Below are positions 45,546-56,845 of a stretch of 64,000 nt of DNA, one piece after another. The DNA comes from Solanum dulcamara. Its lineage: Eukaryota > Streptophyta > Magnoliopsida > Solanales > Solanaceae. The DNA is taken from assembly GCF_947179165.1 (NCBI RefSeq), contig NC_077245.1, positions 40,479,286-40,543,285 on the forward strand. The letters run 5' to 3'. Below the pieces are notes generated by a model, which saw only the letters and a list, made by a program, of their open reading frames with translations, did not search any database and had not been told where the DNA came from. A program made the position numbers and the translations under genes. The stretch's first letter is position 1. Each line of letters opens with the position of its first letter.

Positions 45546-48500
45546 ATGATGAATACAATATGCTGGAATACAAGGAGTATTGATACTCAAGGTTCCTTGG
45601 ATAGACTCCAAAGACTTAAGGATTATTACAACATTTCTATATTGGCAATTGTTGAACCATTTTCCAATCAATCACTGCTCAACCACTATAGAAATCAATT
45701 GAGAATAGACAGTGCCATTCATAGTCCCAATATCAAGATTTTGTTGTTTTGGAACCAGGATGTGGATTGGTCCATTTAGATCAAGATGAACTGCAGGTTA
45801 CTTGTAAAGTCAAATATGTGGCTAATCCTAATTCTCATATTATTACATTTGTTTATGCCAAGTGTAAGGATTATATAAGAAGAAGTCTCTAGGATAAGAT
45901 GCTACAGTATGCTGACACAGACAAGCCATGGTGCATTATTGGAGACTTTAATATGATCACTGATGTTGAAGAAAAGCTAGGAGGGCAACCATACAATATA
46001 AACAAAAGTTTTGAGTTTATAAGTGTAATTGAAGCTTGTGGACTTACTGATTTGGGCTTCCATGGTCAGAACTTTACATGGTGCAACAACAGAGACATGG
46101 AGGCTAGAATATGGAAGAGGTTGGACAGGGCCATGGTGAATGATAGGTGGTTAGAGATGATGCTTATGACTACTGTGACTCATTTTGCTTCTACAGGTTC
46201 AGACCATTGTCCTTTTGTACTTGAATGTAAGGAAACTCAAAGTAATCTTATCAAATACTTCAAATTCCTTAATTGTTGGGTGGAGAATGAGACTTTCCTA
46301 GAAACTATTAGATCCTGCTGGGGAAGACCAATAGAAGGTAATATAATGAGGATTTTCCAATTAAACCTTAAGAGAGTGGCTAAAACTCTTAGTACTTGGT
46401 CAAGACAGCAATATGGAGACATATATAAAGCTTTCAAAGAGTTTTAAGAGAAGGTAAAGCAAGCAGAAGTTTCTCTCATCCAGGATAACTCTAAAAACAA
46501 TAAGATCAAGCTGAATCAAAATACCTGAAGACTGAGCAATCAATCCTTAAACAAAAAACTTAGCTTCAGTGGTTTAAAGAGGGAGATTCCAATTCCAAAT
46601 ACTTTAATTCCATCAAAAGAGGAAGGATAAGAAGATTATTCATCCATCAAATTACTGATGATCAAGATAACACTATTCAGGGTGATCAGAATATAGCTAC
46701 TGCAGCATGTGACTACTTTGAGAAGATCTTTACTAGTAAGGAAGAGGTCATCAATGAAGATATTCTCAGGTGCATTCCCAACACCATCACAAATCAGCAA
46801 AATCAGTCCCTTAATGTTATACCTACTAAAGTGGAGCTAAAAGAAGCTATATTTTCTCTTAGTGATGTATCGACTGTAGGTCCAGATGGAATTAATGGCA
46901 AGTTCTTCCATACTTGCTGGGATATCATTATTGAAGACTTATTAAACTTGGTGAAATTCTTTTTATGTGGTCATTCTCTTACCAAGTTCATCTCACATGC
47001 ATGTTTGGTTCTACTTTCAAAAGTAGACCATCCTAATATGCTTTCATACTTCAGGCCTATATCCCTTAGTAATTTTACTAATAAAGTCATTTTTAAGGTT
47101 CTATGCCTCAGATTAGCTCTTATTCTTCCTCAGCTAATCTCTGAAAATAAGTCAGGATTTATCCAGGGAAGAAACATCTCTAAAAATGTCATGTTGGCAC
47201 AAAAAATCATTCACAACATCAAAACACCTAAGATTGGTGATAATGTTGTTATCAAACTATACATGGCCAAAGCCTATGACAGAGTGTCTTGGTCATTCAT
47301 ATTCCTGGTTATGAGAAGGATGGGATTTGGAGAAATATTTATAGATATGGTTTGGAGGTTAATGGCCAATAATTGATATTCAGTTATTGTGAATAGTGGT
47401 AGGCATGGTGTTTTCCATTTTACAAGAGGCCTCAAACAACAAGATCCATTGTCCCCTACCCTCTTTGTAATAGGTGCTGATGTTCTTTTAAGAATGCTCA
47501 ATAATCTGCATCAACATTACCTATACAGAGGTTTTTACATGGAGAAGAAAGGCCCCTTGATTAATCATCTAAGCTTTGCTGATGATATAATTATCTTCAC
47601 TTCAACTTGCAAATACTCTCTCAAGTTGATCATGAAGACACTCCAGAGGTATGAAAAAAGTTCAGGTCAGCTTATTAACAAGGAGAAGAGTCAGTGCATG
47701 CTCCCTTTGAATACCAATCCTGAGATAATTTCAAGGATCACTTCCATCAGTGAATTCAAGCATACTCATGGTCCTATAACCTATTTAGGTTGTCCACTAT
47801 ATTGGAAGACAAAGGATCATTTACTTTACTAGTATGGTGTCTAAAGTGACCTCTAGAATTAGAGGATGGCAGACCAAAGTACTCAGCTATGGAGGAAGAG
47901 CTGCTCTTGTGAAGTATGTGTTGCAGTCTTTCCCAATTCATCTTCTATCTGCTATCACTCATACTTCCACTACCCTTAAACAAATAAAGTCTCTTATAGC
48001 AAACTTCTTTAGGGTATGGGACAAAGAAAAAAGGAAATACCATGGGGCTTCATGGGAGACCCTCAGTTATCCAATAGAAGAAGGAGGTGTTGGTATGAAA
48101 AATCTTAAAGATGTGTGCCTAGCATTGCAGTATAAACAATAGTGGACCTTTAGGTATAAGAAGACTCTCTTGGAGAGCTTCTTGAGGGACAAGTACTGCC
48201 AAAGAGCTCATCTAGTATTCAAGAAATGGGACACTGGTCAATCACTTATGTGGAAGCACATGATGACAAATAAATCTGACATTGAGCATCATATACAGTG
48301 GCACATTAATTCAGGTTCTTGCAGTTTTTGGTGGGATGATTAGCTAGGAATTGGCCCTCTAGCCTACCACAATAACCATCTACCTAGACTTAACAATATC
48401 ACTGTCTCTAAGTTCTTGGTTAATGGAGGCTAGAATGAAGAGAAAGTGAGACAACATGCACCACAACACCTTATACACAAGATCCTCAATTTTTCCTTCA

Positions 48501-49617
48501 AGTATCAACCTGACCTCTCAGATATAGCCTGCTGGAAACTGACCTCAGATGGCAAGTTTACTTGTGCTTCATCTTGGAACCAGATTAGGAAAAAAGGAAT
48601 AAAACCATGACTAACAATAATATATGGCATAGTAATATCCCTTTCAAGATATCCTTCCTTATTTTGAGAAGTCTCTGATGCAAGCTTCCTACAAATGAAA
48701 GTATTGAACACTTTGGTCATGCACTTGCTCAGTGTTCTTGATGCAACAGGCCAGGGTGGGACACTATAGATCATATATTTTTCTCTGGACACATTGCTAG
48801 ACACATATGGAAGTGTCTTTTTGACTGCTGGGGTATACAACAGAGCAGTAGCCCCATGAGAAGTAAGTTGATGAAATGGTGGATGTCTAAACTAAATAAT
48901 GAGGTATATAAACTCTTATTGCAGGCTACTCCTATATTTATTTGTTGGAACCTATGGAAGAATAGATGTGCTAGAAAATATGGAGGAATAAAGTCAAGCA
49001 GTACTAGAGTGAGTTTTTCAGTCATCAAAGACCTCTATATGCTAATTTTCACAGCTTTCCCTTGCATTAGATGGCCAAATGACTGGAAGGGGCTAATAGC
49101 TATGGTGGATAGATGAATCCATGAACTAAAAATCATCCAAATTAGTTGGCACAAACCTTCTTATAACTTGGTTAAGCCTAACACTGATGGAAGTACTTTG
49201 GAGAATCTGGGAAGAATTGGTGGCATCCTAAGAGATCACAAAGGAAAGCTCATTTATGCCTTTGCTGCACCACTTGGCTTTGGATATAATAACCAAGCTG
49301 AGGTGCAGGCTGCGCTGTTGGGCATCACTCGGTGCATTCAGCATGGCTACAGCAGGGTTCTCTTGGAGGTTGATTCTGAATTACTTGTGAAATGGCTAAA
49401 ACAAGAGATTAAACCACCTTGGACTATTAGGAACTATATCATAGACCTGCATGAGTTGATTATAATGCTAGATTACTTTTAATGTAGCCACATCTATAGA
49501 GAAGCTAACTTTGCTGCAGATACTTTTTCCAAGCACAGCCATAGTGTAGACAACATGTTCCAAGTCTACAATATGTTTAACAACTTCCAAAGGAAACAAA
49601 AGGATACTACATATTAG
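45546..49617 (+). pseudogene. LINE ORF2: endonuclease, RT, RNase H
   Basis: Starts at an ATG overlapping TGATGATG near the ORF1 end (MNTICWNTRS). Domains in order: APE-type endonuclease (45546-46230) with EP in AIVEPFSNQ, GDFN near 45939 and the catalytic GSDHCPF near 46196; linker; reverse transcriptase (46831-47830) with GPDGINGKFF, FRPISLSN, SGFIQGRNIS, AKAYDRVSW, GLKQQDPLSP and active-site FADDIIIF at about 47574; thumb region (47834-48142); a zf-RVT-like stretch (about 48530-48840); and RNase H (49168-49617) with TDGST, a mid Glu, VDSE and the terminal REANFAAD block after a TAA at 49480. Several frames are used, so it is a relic. The C-terminal RNase H places it in the plant L1 group that carries this domain. 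Confidence 0.92.
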
Positions 49618-51118
49618 ACAAAATGGGGATGACAAGTTTTAGAAGGACAAAACTAAAGAGGATAAAACAACCTCCATGACTTGTATACCTTATCTGTAAT
49701 TGTAGTATAGAACTCTTTATGTATAATTTCATAGTTAGAAGTTTTGTAAAGGGGAGAGTCTTCCTTGTTTATTGCTTTCCTAGAATAATCAACTTAACAG
49801 TAGAGGTAAGGAATAGAGTAATTGTTTCTTCTTTGTTTTTGCTGTGCAGGTACATGACTAATCTGCAGTACTTGAGCCAACAGTTGGAAATGCATTATTT
49901 GTTTGTTTGTGCAGGCACACTAAAGTGTTGCAGCACTTGGTTACGGAGCTCCAGGATAGTTTCAGTACCTATAGAGTCCAAGAATTTGAAGGTTGATACC
50001 AACAAAGATGCAGCACCCAACAATAATATCTTCAATATCCAACAATCTGTAAATAGAAAAACTGTAGTTGTACAATCCAGGACTGCAACATCTCAACCAA
50101 CATTTGGAATTTTCCTTTCCTTTTCTTATGTTATGCAGGCTACTTCAAGAAGACCAGTGGATCAAACAGGAGAAGCACACAACAACAACAAGAGTTGCAG
50201 CAGTTACACTACAGCTACAACAGTCACCAGGAGCAACACACAACACTAACATCCAACAACAACAGCACTCAACATATTCATAGAGTTGTAGATTGCAGCC
50301 TTAATCAGCCTGATATAGGGGTTTTCTTGTAGGTATATTATTGAGCTGTAGTTCTTGTATACTACAGGTCTGCAACAACCAACAAGTAGTCCATTAACCA
50401 CTCCAAACACCTACAACAACATACATAATTGTAGTAATATCAGTGTAGGGTGCATCACTACTTCAATCACACTTCAGACCATCAACATTTGTTGCATCTC
50501 TTGTTTTTTTGCTATATTTGTTTGTTTCTTTTGTGTAGGCATATTAAAGAGATATATCATTTGCCTGAGCTGCAATATCATCCTGTACCTGCAGGGCCAA
50601 GCAACAATCCTACAATAATAACAACCTGCAAAAACTAGGGACTACACCTTGGTTCATCAAGAGCTGCTTACCTACAGAGAAATACCTACAAATACTGCAA
50701 CCTTCAACACTGGATAAGAACTTGAGGTTGGGAGTTTCTTGAACTCGACTAAGCTGGAATTGATAATTCAGAAGATGAAGACAACTCTAAACGAATAAGA
50801 TAACATCATGAGTTCTCTAGTTTTACTGTTTAATTTAGAACTAAGTACTTCTTAACTCTTTAAGAATATTTAGTTATGATTAGATTGTAAAAGGGAGAGT
50901 CTCCCTTGTTTTTTACTTTTCTAGATATTGTGAATAGAGAGGAGTCCACTCATAGGGTTTTTCTCGTTTTTTTCTAGTATTTAGAAAGCACCATATTGTA
51001 TCGAGGATGAGTTAGCCGACCTTAGTAGGTTAGTCGACTTATGAACCACTATAGGATCAGAGGTTAGGTTTATGTCCCCCTTCTTATATTTTTCTATTTT
51101 CATGTATAATAAGGCTTG
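49618..51118 (+). other. LINE 3' UTR
   Basis: Rich in CAACAAC runs (about 50170-50280) and with repeated TTTGTNTGTGCAGG-like strings (near 49848, 49908, 50132, 50322, 50527) resembling splice acceptors. A segment around 49738-49800 (AAAGGGGAGAGTCTTCC then TTGTTT and GCTTTCCTAGA) recurs at about 50885-50935. Open frames here (49719-50249, 50068-50618) are low complexity and not credible genes. A TATAATAAGG string lies just before the poly(A). Confidence 0.7.
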
Positions 51119-51127
51119 AAAAAAAAG

Positions 51128-51141
51128 GCTATGAAGAACAC
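51128..51141. repeat. LINE target-site duplication, right copy
   Basis: GCTATGAAGAACAC, matching 8134-8147 with one mismatch, directly after the poly(A). Confidence 0.8.
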
Positions 51142-53204
51142 AATCAATGAGGTTAGTTTCAAATTCTTATAACTTCTTCATGTTAGCACAAATTTCACAA
51201 AATTCAAGATTTAGGCTCCCCTTGTTATTAGACAAATTCCGATGCTTTTCAAGATCCAATTTGACCTGAATCAACAAACCCACTTCACCCTCTTCAAACT
51301 TTTACAAACTCAATAATGGTGAAATTTCAAAATAACTCCAAATCAATCAAAATCTTGAATATAGGCACAAAAACACTAGGGAATACGATTCTAGAGTCAA
51401 AAATAACCAAAAACACAAAATATTTTTGGATTTTTTTCCTAGGTTTTTTGGATGATCTTTTTTTTGAAAACCGACACTAGATTTATAGAAATAACTCTAT
51501 ACCTAGGCTCTAATACAAATTCATACAATATTGAAATGCAGAAAATAAAAGAAACCCTAAATTCTAAGAATAAGGAAGTAAAGATAGAAGATAGACACAA
51601 GTAAAGAAACTAATTAGCAACAGTCCAATTGTTGTTGATACCTTCTTCTCGGTTCCTTCTTCCATAGAAAAAGCTCGGAGAAGGAAGAGATAAGAGGGAC
51701 CTATGGAGAATGTGGTCTAATGGAAAGAAAGAACCCATGGTTCCTCTTTTTGAACACCCCCTCACTCCTCCAGAATAAGTTATTTTTTATGGGATTTAGG
51801 GATTCCTGTCTTTTGCTCATATTGTCTCCTATAGAGATGGATTATTATGGGGCTTTGTACTTCTTACCTATTCACTTCTAATTAAATCAGTCATCGAGCA
51901 TTGTAAAAATCTAAAGGAAAATCTATAAGTCATCTCGAGTCTTTCAAACGCATCTAAATAATTGCTATCCAATTGAAAGATAAAAAGCATATATTGCATC
52001 GCCTACTTTCTAAAAGTAAAAATAGAATGGTCGATCATGAATTCTATGATGCTTTAAGACTTCACTAATCAGCCAACCACTTTTGAGTTCATAATGAATG
52101 AACCCCCGGATGAAGAAAAACATATACCGTCCCTTTTACTAAACCATGGGGGAGCCCGAGGTGGATGATAGACTATGCTCATTTTAAAGGTTCTAGAGAA
52201 TTTCTTTATCAAAATCATTTTCTATGAGATATAGAGATATTGTAGTATACTACTAGGGAGAACTTGTGCTCTTATTCTTCTGTCAAAAGTAGGGAAGAGC
52301 AAGTGTCTGATCAAATCAATCAAGCTATAGGTGCAGACACTTTACTTTGCTAGGACGGAGTTGTTATCGATTAAGGATTGATAGAGGTGTGAAATCAATC
52401 AATCAAGCGATAAGGGAAGATATCGAGGAAGGGGAAAAACTAAAGATTTCACTTGGTACTTTTATCAATCTAATTTATTTCATACCATTTGTTCAATGAG
52501 AAAATGGGTCAAATTCTACAAGATCAAACCTATCGGACTTAAGGAATGATATAAAAAAAGAGATGAAAAATATTCATATTAAATAAATATGAAGTAAAAG
52601 AACCTAGATTCCAAATGAACAACTTAAAACTTGAAAAGGATCTTCCTTATTCTTGAAGAATGAGGGGCAAAGGGATTGATTAAGAAAGATCTTTTGTTCT
52701 TCTTATATATAAGATTGTGATTGGATCCGAATATGTTTGTTAAAGAGAATAATCTTATCCTTTGAGAATAATCAAAAAGGTACTTTTTAAACCCCTTGCT
52801 TTGACTTGATCAATTGCATATGGATTCGGTCCATTTCCAAAAGATACTGCATTATTTGCATCACCATTTCTTGGCATATACTATGTTCCTAAACCTTTAA
52901 TTTAGTTGCGGTGCTCGACTTTTCAATTGAAGGAAGTTGGAGAGCGAGGTTGTTTCGGCAAACCAATGCATGAGTTGAGGCTTCCATGTCCTGCCGACCC
53001 TCCGAAAAAGTAAAGGCTCATAGAGAGTCAAAAGAAAGCAGAGTAAAAGGAAGGTAAAACTCATATAAGTAGAGGGGGAGATACATTCATGAAAAGTGAG
53101 AAGCCCTACCGTGATGGACTGACCACTATGAATAGACCTTACTTATGCTTATGGGTAAGAACATATATTAGTCCGTATCATGGGTCTATTTGTTACGAAA
53201 GATG
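51142..53204. other. Older layer flanking the LINE, no gene identified
   Basis: Continues the AT-rich sequence of 7341-8133. A PBS-like string sits at about 51510-51523 (minus strand TTTGTATTAGAGCC), so the first 400 bp may be the leader of an ancient minus-strand gypsy element. From about 51780 to 53200 the style changes: mixed composition, many short direct motifs, and a stretch at 52460-52930 that is reminiscent of organellar intergenic DNA. I could not name an organellar locus and see no open reading frame of note. Confidence 0.35.
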
Positions 53205-53363
53205 TGTCATGATCCAACCCCATAGGCCATGACTGTTATCCGACCTGGACCCCCATATACATACCTATCAAATGTAGTCCAGCTGAATTACGATTAATAT
53301 GATAATGAGTCATTTATTTAGCATTTGATATCCATATCATTTGTCGCCTAAGGAGTCGCCTGT
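53205..53363 (-). mobile_element. S0 LTR fragment, minus orientation
   Basis: TGTCATGATCC through GGAGTCGCC matches the first 155 bp or so of the S0 LTR at 2797-2960, ending exactly where a plus-strand S0 LTR begins. There is no PBS on its left, so this edge could be an insertion end. Confidence 0.8.
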
Positions 53364-53814
53364 TATACCCTGTACTCTAGGTATAAGGGAACATTTGTTT
53401 AGCCTCTATAAAGTTACCATGTGATGTATATTATTCATGATGTTATCAAATAACTCTAAGGAAGGGAGGATGTAACGCCCCATATTTTTCATAGGATAGT
53501 TCTATATGAGTAGTGATGGTTGGAAAGAGGTTTGGAAGGATTTTAAAGGAGTTGGAGGCCAAGTAGTGAGTCATGGTAATCGACCTACTTGCATAAGCTA
53601 CCAATTTGGATGTCTTACATAATTAAGGTACTTGAGTACATGTCGAGCTTAAGTAGAAAGGATCACATAGGTTCTTAAAATGAAACGAGATTATGAACCT
53701 ACGAAAAAGAGTACATAGGTGATGCACCTATTTCAAGTAGGTGATGCACCTACTAAAAACATTAACCCCACCAAGACACGTGGCAGTAGATGGTTGGTCA
53801 AGAGATGAGGTGGA
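53364..53814 (+). mobile_element. S0 LTR, plus orientation, interrupted
   Basis: Begins TGTTATACCC and is the reverse complement of about 5060-5508. It contains the second PPT/LTR-start motif (GGAAGGGAGGATGTAACGCCCC, about 53460-53482) and an AAGTAGGTG inverted-repeat pair (53718-53755). S4 splits it at 53814; it resumes at 63230. Together with 53205-53363 it forms an inverted LTR-LTR join. Confidence 0.8.
53810..53814. repeat. S4 target-site duplication GTGGA (second copy 63225-63229)
   Basis: GTGGA precedes the 5' LTR and follows the 3' LTR exactly, a perfect 5-bp duplication. Confidence 0.92.
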
Positions 53815-54148
53815 TGTTACACCCCACACTCTCGAGCTCGAAATGTCTCTTAAGTTCTTTAGACATTATCATGTTAGACGGATAAGCTACGACACTATCA
53901 AATGACTTTAAGGAAAGGAGAATGTGATACCCCATAGTAGAGAAGGTTAGAAATAGAGTCATAAGAATCCGAAAGAAATTGGAGGCCAAGTAATGAGTCG
54001 TAGGACTCGATTTACCTACGTAAGCTACTAACCTAGAAGTCTTACATACTTGAGATACTTGAGGACATACCAATCTTACATAGCACTGATTACATAGGTT
54101 CTTAAAATAAGATGAGATTACGAACCCACGAGGAAGGGAAAAAAATGA

Positions 54149-54368
54149 CACGTGACAGCCAATGGAGGAGCGACACGTGGAACAACCTCAATCAAGCAGG
54201 TGAACCACCTACTTAGGGTCAAGTAGGTGACCCACCTACTTGGGAGGTGGGGCCCACCTACTTGGGAGGTGGGGCCCACAAGGACACATGGCAGCCTAGG
54301 GGTAAGGCATGGATCCGAGGCCCAATAGGGGATGGACACGTGTTACCATATGGGGATGACACGTGTCA
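54149..54368 (+). promoter_or_regulatory. S4 5' LTR G-box cluster without TATA
   Basis: CACGTG cores at 54149-54154, 54174-54179, 54337-54342 and 54360-54365, the last within TGACACGTGTCA. In the 3' LTR the last core is followed by CCTCCTAAGACCACATATATA; here the sequence passes directly to ATCCAAAAATATGCAGC, so TATA and the likely start site are gone. The element has probably lost normal promoter function. Confidence 0.6.
54193..54242. repeat. U3 inverted-repeat cluster (S4)
   Basis: Two tandem palindromes: CAAGCAGGTG/CACCTACTT (54193-54214) and a perfect 10-bp-arm pair CAAGTAGGTG-ACC-CACCTACTTG (54220-54242), followed by a duplicated CACCTACTTGGGAGGTGGGG unit. Conserved in position in S0, S1 and S2. 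Confidence 0.65.
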
Positions 54369-56278
54369 CCTCCTAAGACTATCCAAAAATATGCAGCAAA
54401 AGCAAAGGAAAAGAAACCCTAAAAGCTAAAGGAAAAGGGTGACAACTTAAGGAGAAAAACAAGAGGTACATCCCGATTTCTCTCCATATATTAATTATAT
54501 AAGGTATTATTATACCAATTTGAGGTGGTTAATAACTTAACTTACCTATTTGTGGAAGCAAAAACGAGTAACAAGCAGCCACAACATTTCAGCCGCGTCA
54601 AGAAGGTTCTGAAGTTAATTTTCAGCAAGTTGGGAAGCCATATGATAAGTTATGGCTTGATTATCTTATCCCACATTTTGTTAAGGATTTGTACATGTTA
54701 AGAGGGTATGAATAATGTGAAGTTAGGGTTTAAATCAGCACTAAACGGACAGCAAACAGTCCACTCCATTTCAGCACATCAAGAGGTTTTCGAGGCGGGT
54801 TTTGGCGAGTTTTAGCCAATTTCGGGAAAAGAAACATATCCCCTTCTAATTTGAAGTTTATGGGGTTGTTATGGAGGGTATTATGTACCTTTTATACTGA
54901 TTTAATTATAAAAAAGTCGTGGATATGCTCAGCGAAGGAAACAATCTAAATGGAAGTCGTCGTAGTTAAATTGTAGTCGAAGTAAGGCATTGTGTGTTTG
55001 GAGGCGGCTGCTGGTTGTGTGGTGTGCGCTGAAGGGCCTAAATTTGTTCTAAAATAGGTGGGGGAGCTGATTGTTTCAGCCACACAACCCCCACTTCATA
55101 CGGTTAAAGGGTTTACAAAATGGAAACTAGAAACCTTATTTTGGTATCGTGGTTTCGAGCGAGTCGTTTAGAGTTTATATAGTATAAGATTGAGGTAAAT
55201 TGTATATATATATGATGCAGGTTATTGTTGCTAGTTGTCTGTAGCTATTAGTAGTATAATTGGAAATTCGGATGGGCACATTATAGGGGAGATGCTGCCT
55301 AATTTTCATTAACGCCTTAACTAGCTAAAGGACTAGTTGAGAAGACAAGCGAGGAAATGAGTTCTATGAATAATCGTATGTAACTTAAGAGGCTGGAAAG
55401 TCAAGGGTTGTTGATGCTCGTATTTCTTTCATGTTAAATAGGTTCAGGAGATGACGAGGCGAACGTGTTAAGAGTAACCCGTAAGAGGTATGTAAAGCTA
55501 ATGTTTTCTTCTTTTGGGCATGTTTTGGCATACGTATGTAAGGCTTATACTTTCTTTTAGCATGTATTTGGAATAAGTATGTAAATCTTATTCTTTCTCT
55601 TATCATGATTTGACATAAGTATATAAAGATAATCTCCCTTTTTGGCTTGGTTTTTACGAAACAAGTATGTCTTTCATATGATTCCAAAGAAGTTCCTATA
55701 CTTAAAACCACTAGGATGGCCAATTTCTCGACTTCCAAAAGATATTTTGTTATGCCTTGATATGTGTATATGATTCTCACAAGTTCTATTTTGATATAAC
55801 TCATAGTGACTTTCAAAAGGTGCTTGATATGACTCTTGTCTCGATTTTGAACGAAAGCTCATTTTGATTATTCCGTCGAGTCTCAGATATGATTTAAATT
55901 GCATATAGTTTCTCAGTACTCCATTCGTGGATGCCTCAATGCTTTCTTCACCGAGCCCGGGCCAGGTTTTGTTATCATGCGTACTTCTCTGCATTGTTCA
56001 CCGTACCCCGAAGTGATGGGGCAGACACGACCTATACATGGGAATTATGGAGTTATGATGTGCCATGTATACATATGATATGATATGATCTGATAATGGG
56101 GTAGAGACCACGATTTATTCACTGAGTCCCACAATGGGGCCGGATATGGCATATGTTTTTCTGCATACCTTATTTGTGGTTATGATAAGCATTTTGATAT
56201 TTCTGGATACTTTGCTCTTTTTTGCACATTCTGCTCTGCTAATGACTTTACTTATTATAATCCATGTTTTATATACTC

Positions 56279-56510
56279 AGTACATCTATCGTACTGACCC
56301 TCTTTTCTTTGGGGGGGGCTGCATTTCATGCCCGCAGGTACAGATGTTCATTTTGGAGATCCGCCAACTTAGGGTTTCCACTCAGTGATGTTGGAAGTGC
56401 TCTGTTGTTCCGGAGTCTAACTTTGGATACTGGTCATTTTATATATATATATATGTTTGTTTACTCAGGGGTACGGCGGGGCCCTGTCCCGCCATATGTT
56501 ACCATTACTA
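56279..56510 (+). other. Conserved hairpin-rich LTR block
   Basis: A cytosine tract facing a GGGGGG tract, then CTGCATTTCATGCCCGCAG (arms CTGC/GCAG), and later GGCGGGGCCCTGTCCCGCC. Equivalent blocks occur in S0 (near 905-945 and 1069), S2 (near 20716 and 20890), S3 and partly S1. Probably structured RNA in R/U5; function unknown. Confidence 0.45.
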
Positions 56511-56782
56511 TTCATAGGGTTCTATAGACATGTGTATGTAGGTAATGTGTGAGTTTTATGCGATTATGGTTGTATGATGAGTTGTAAATGTTATTATGCT
56601 ATGGCAGCCTTGTCGGCTTGCTTGCCCTTGCATGACATGATGCAAATGAAAGAGGCTATACGTGTGTGAAAATTTTATCACCCACTGGGGTTCATATCTA
56701 TAGTTCTTATATATGATAGATCCGTATACGGTGGTCCAGGTAGGACCCAGTCGCGGCCTATGGGGTTGGGTCGTGACAGAAG

Positions 56783-56794
56783 TGGTATCAGAGC
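56783..56794 (+). other. Primer-binding site, perfect tRNA-iMet match (S4)
   Basis: TGGTATCAGAGC, preceded by GAAG after the LTR end at 56778. Confidence 0.93.
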
Positions 56795-56845
56795 AGTTCG
56801 TCCTTCGAGTGTCTACATACCGTGTCTAGTAGAGTCTTGTCTATC

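Larger units (their letters stand above)
43329..51126 (+). mobile_element. L1-type LINE, main part with poly(A)
   Basis: Rest of the LINE: ORF1 core, ORF2 (endonuclease, RT, zinc-finger region, RNase H), a 3' UTR of about 1.5 kb and an A8 tail at 51119-51126 followed by a 14-bp target-site duplication. Frameshifts and stops throughout make it inactive. Confidence 0.92.
53815..56778 (+). mobile_element. S4 5' LTR
   Basis: TGTTACACCCC to GGTCGTGACA. Landmarks: second PPT/LTR-start motif at 53910-53933, inverted-repeat cluster 54193-54242, four CACGTG cores 54149-54365, then a gap where the 3' LTR has its TATA run, and the structured block 56279-56510. Open frames inside are shared with the 3' LTR and look incidental. 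Confidence 0.92.

Noticed and set aside
49719..50618. Spliced host exons downstream of the LINE ORF2
   Set aside because: Acceptor-like strings occur but there are no matching donors or conserved peptide, and the region lies before the LINE poly(A).
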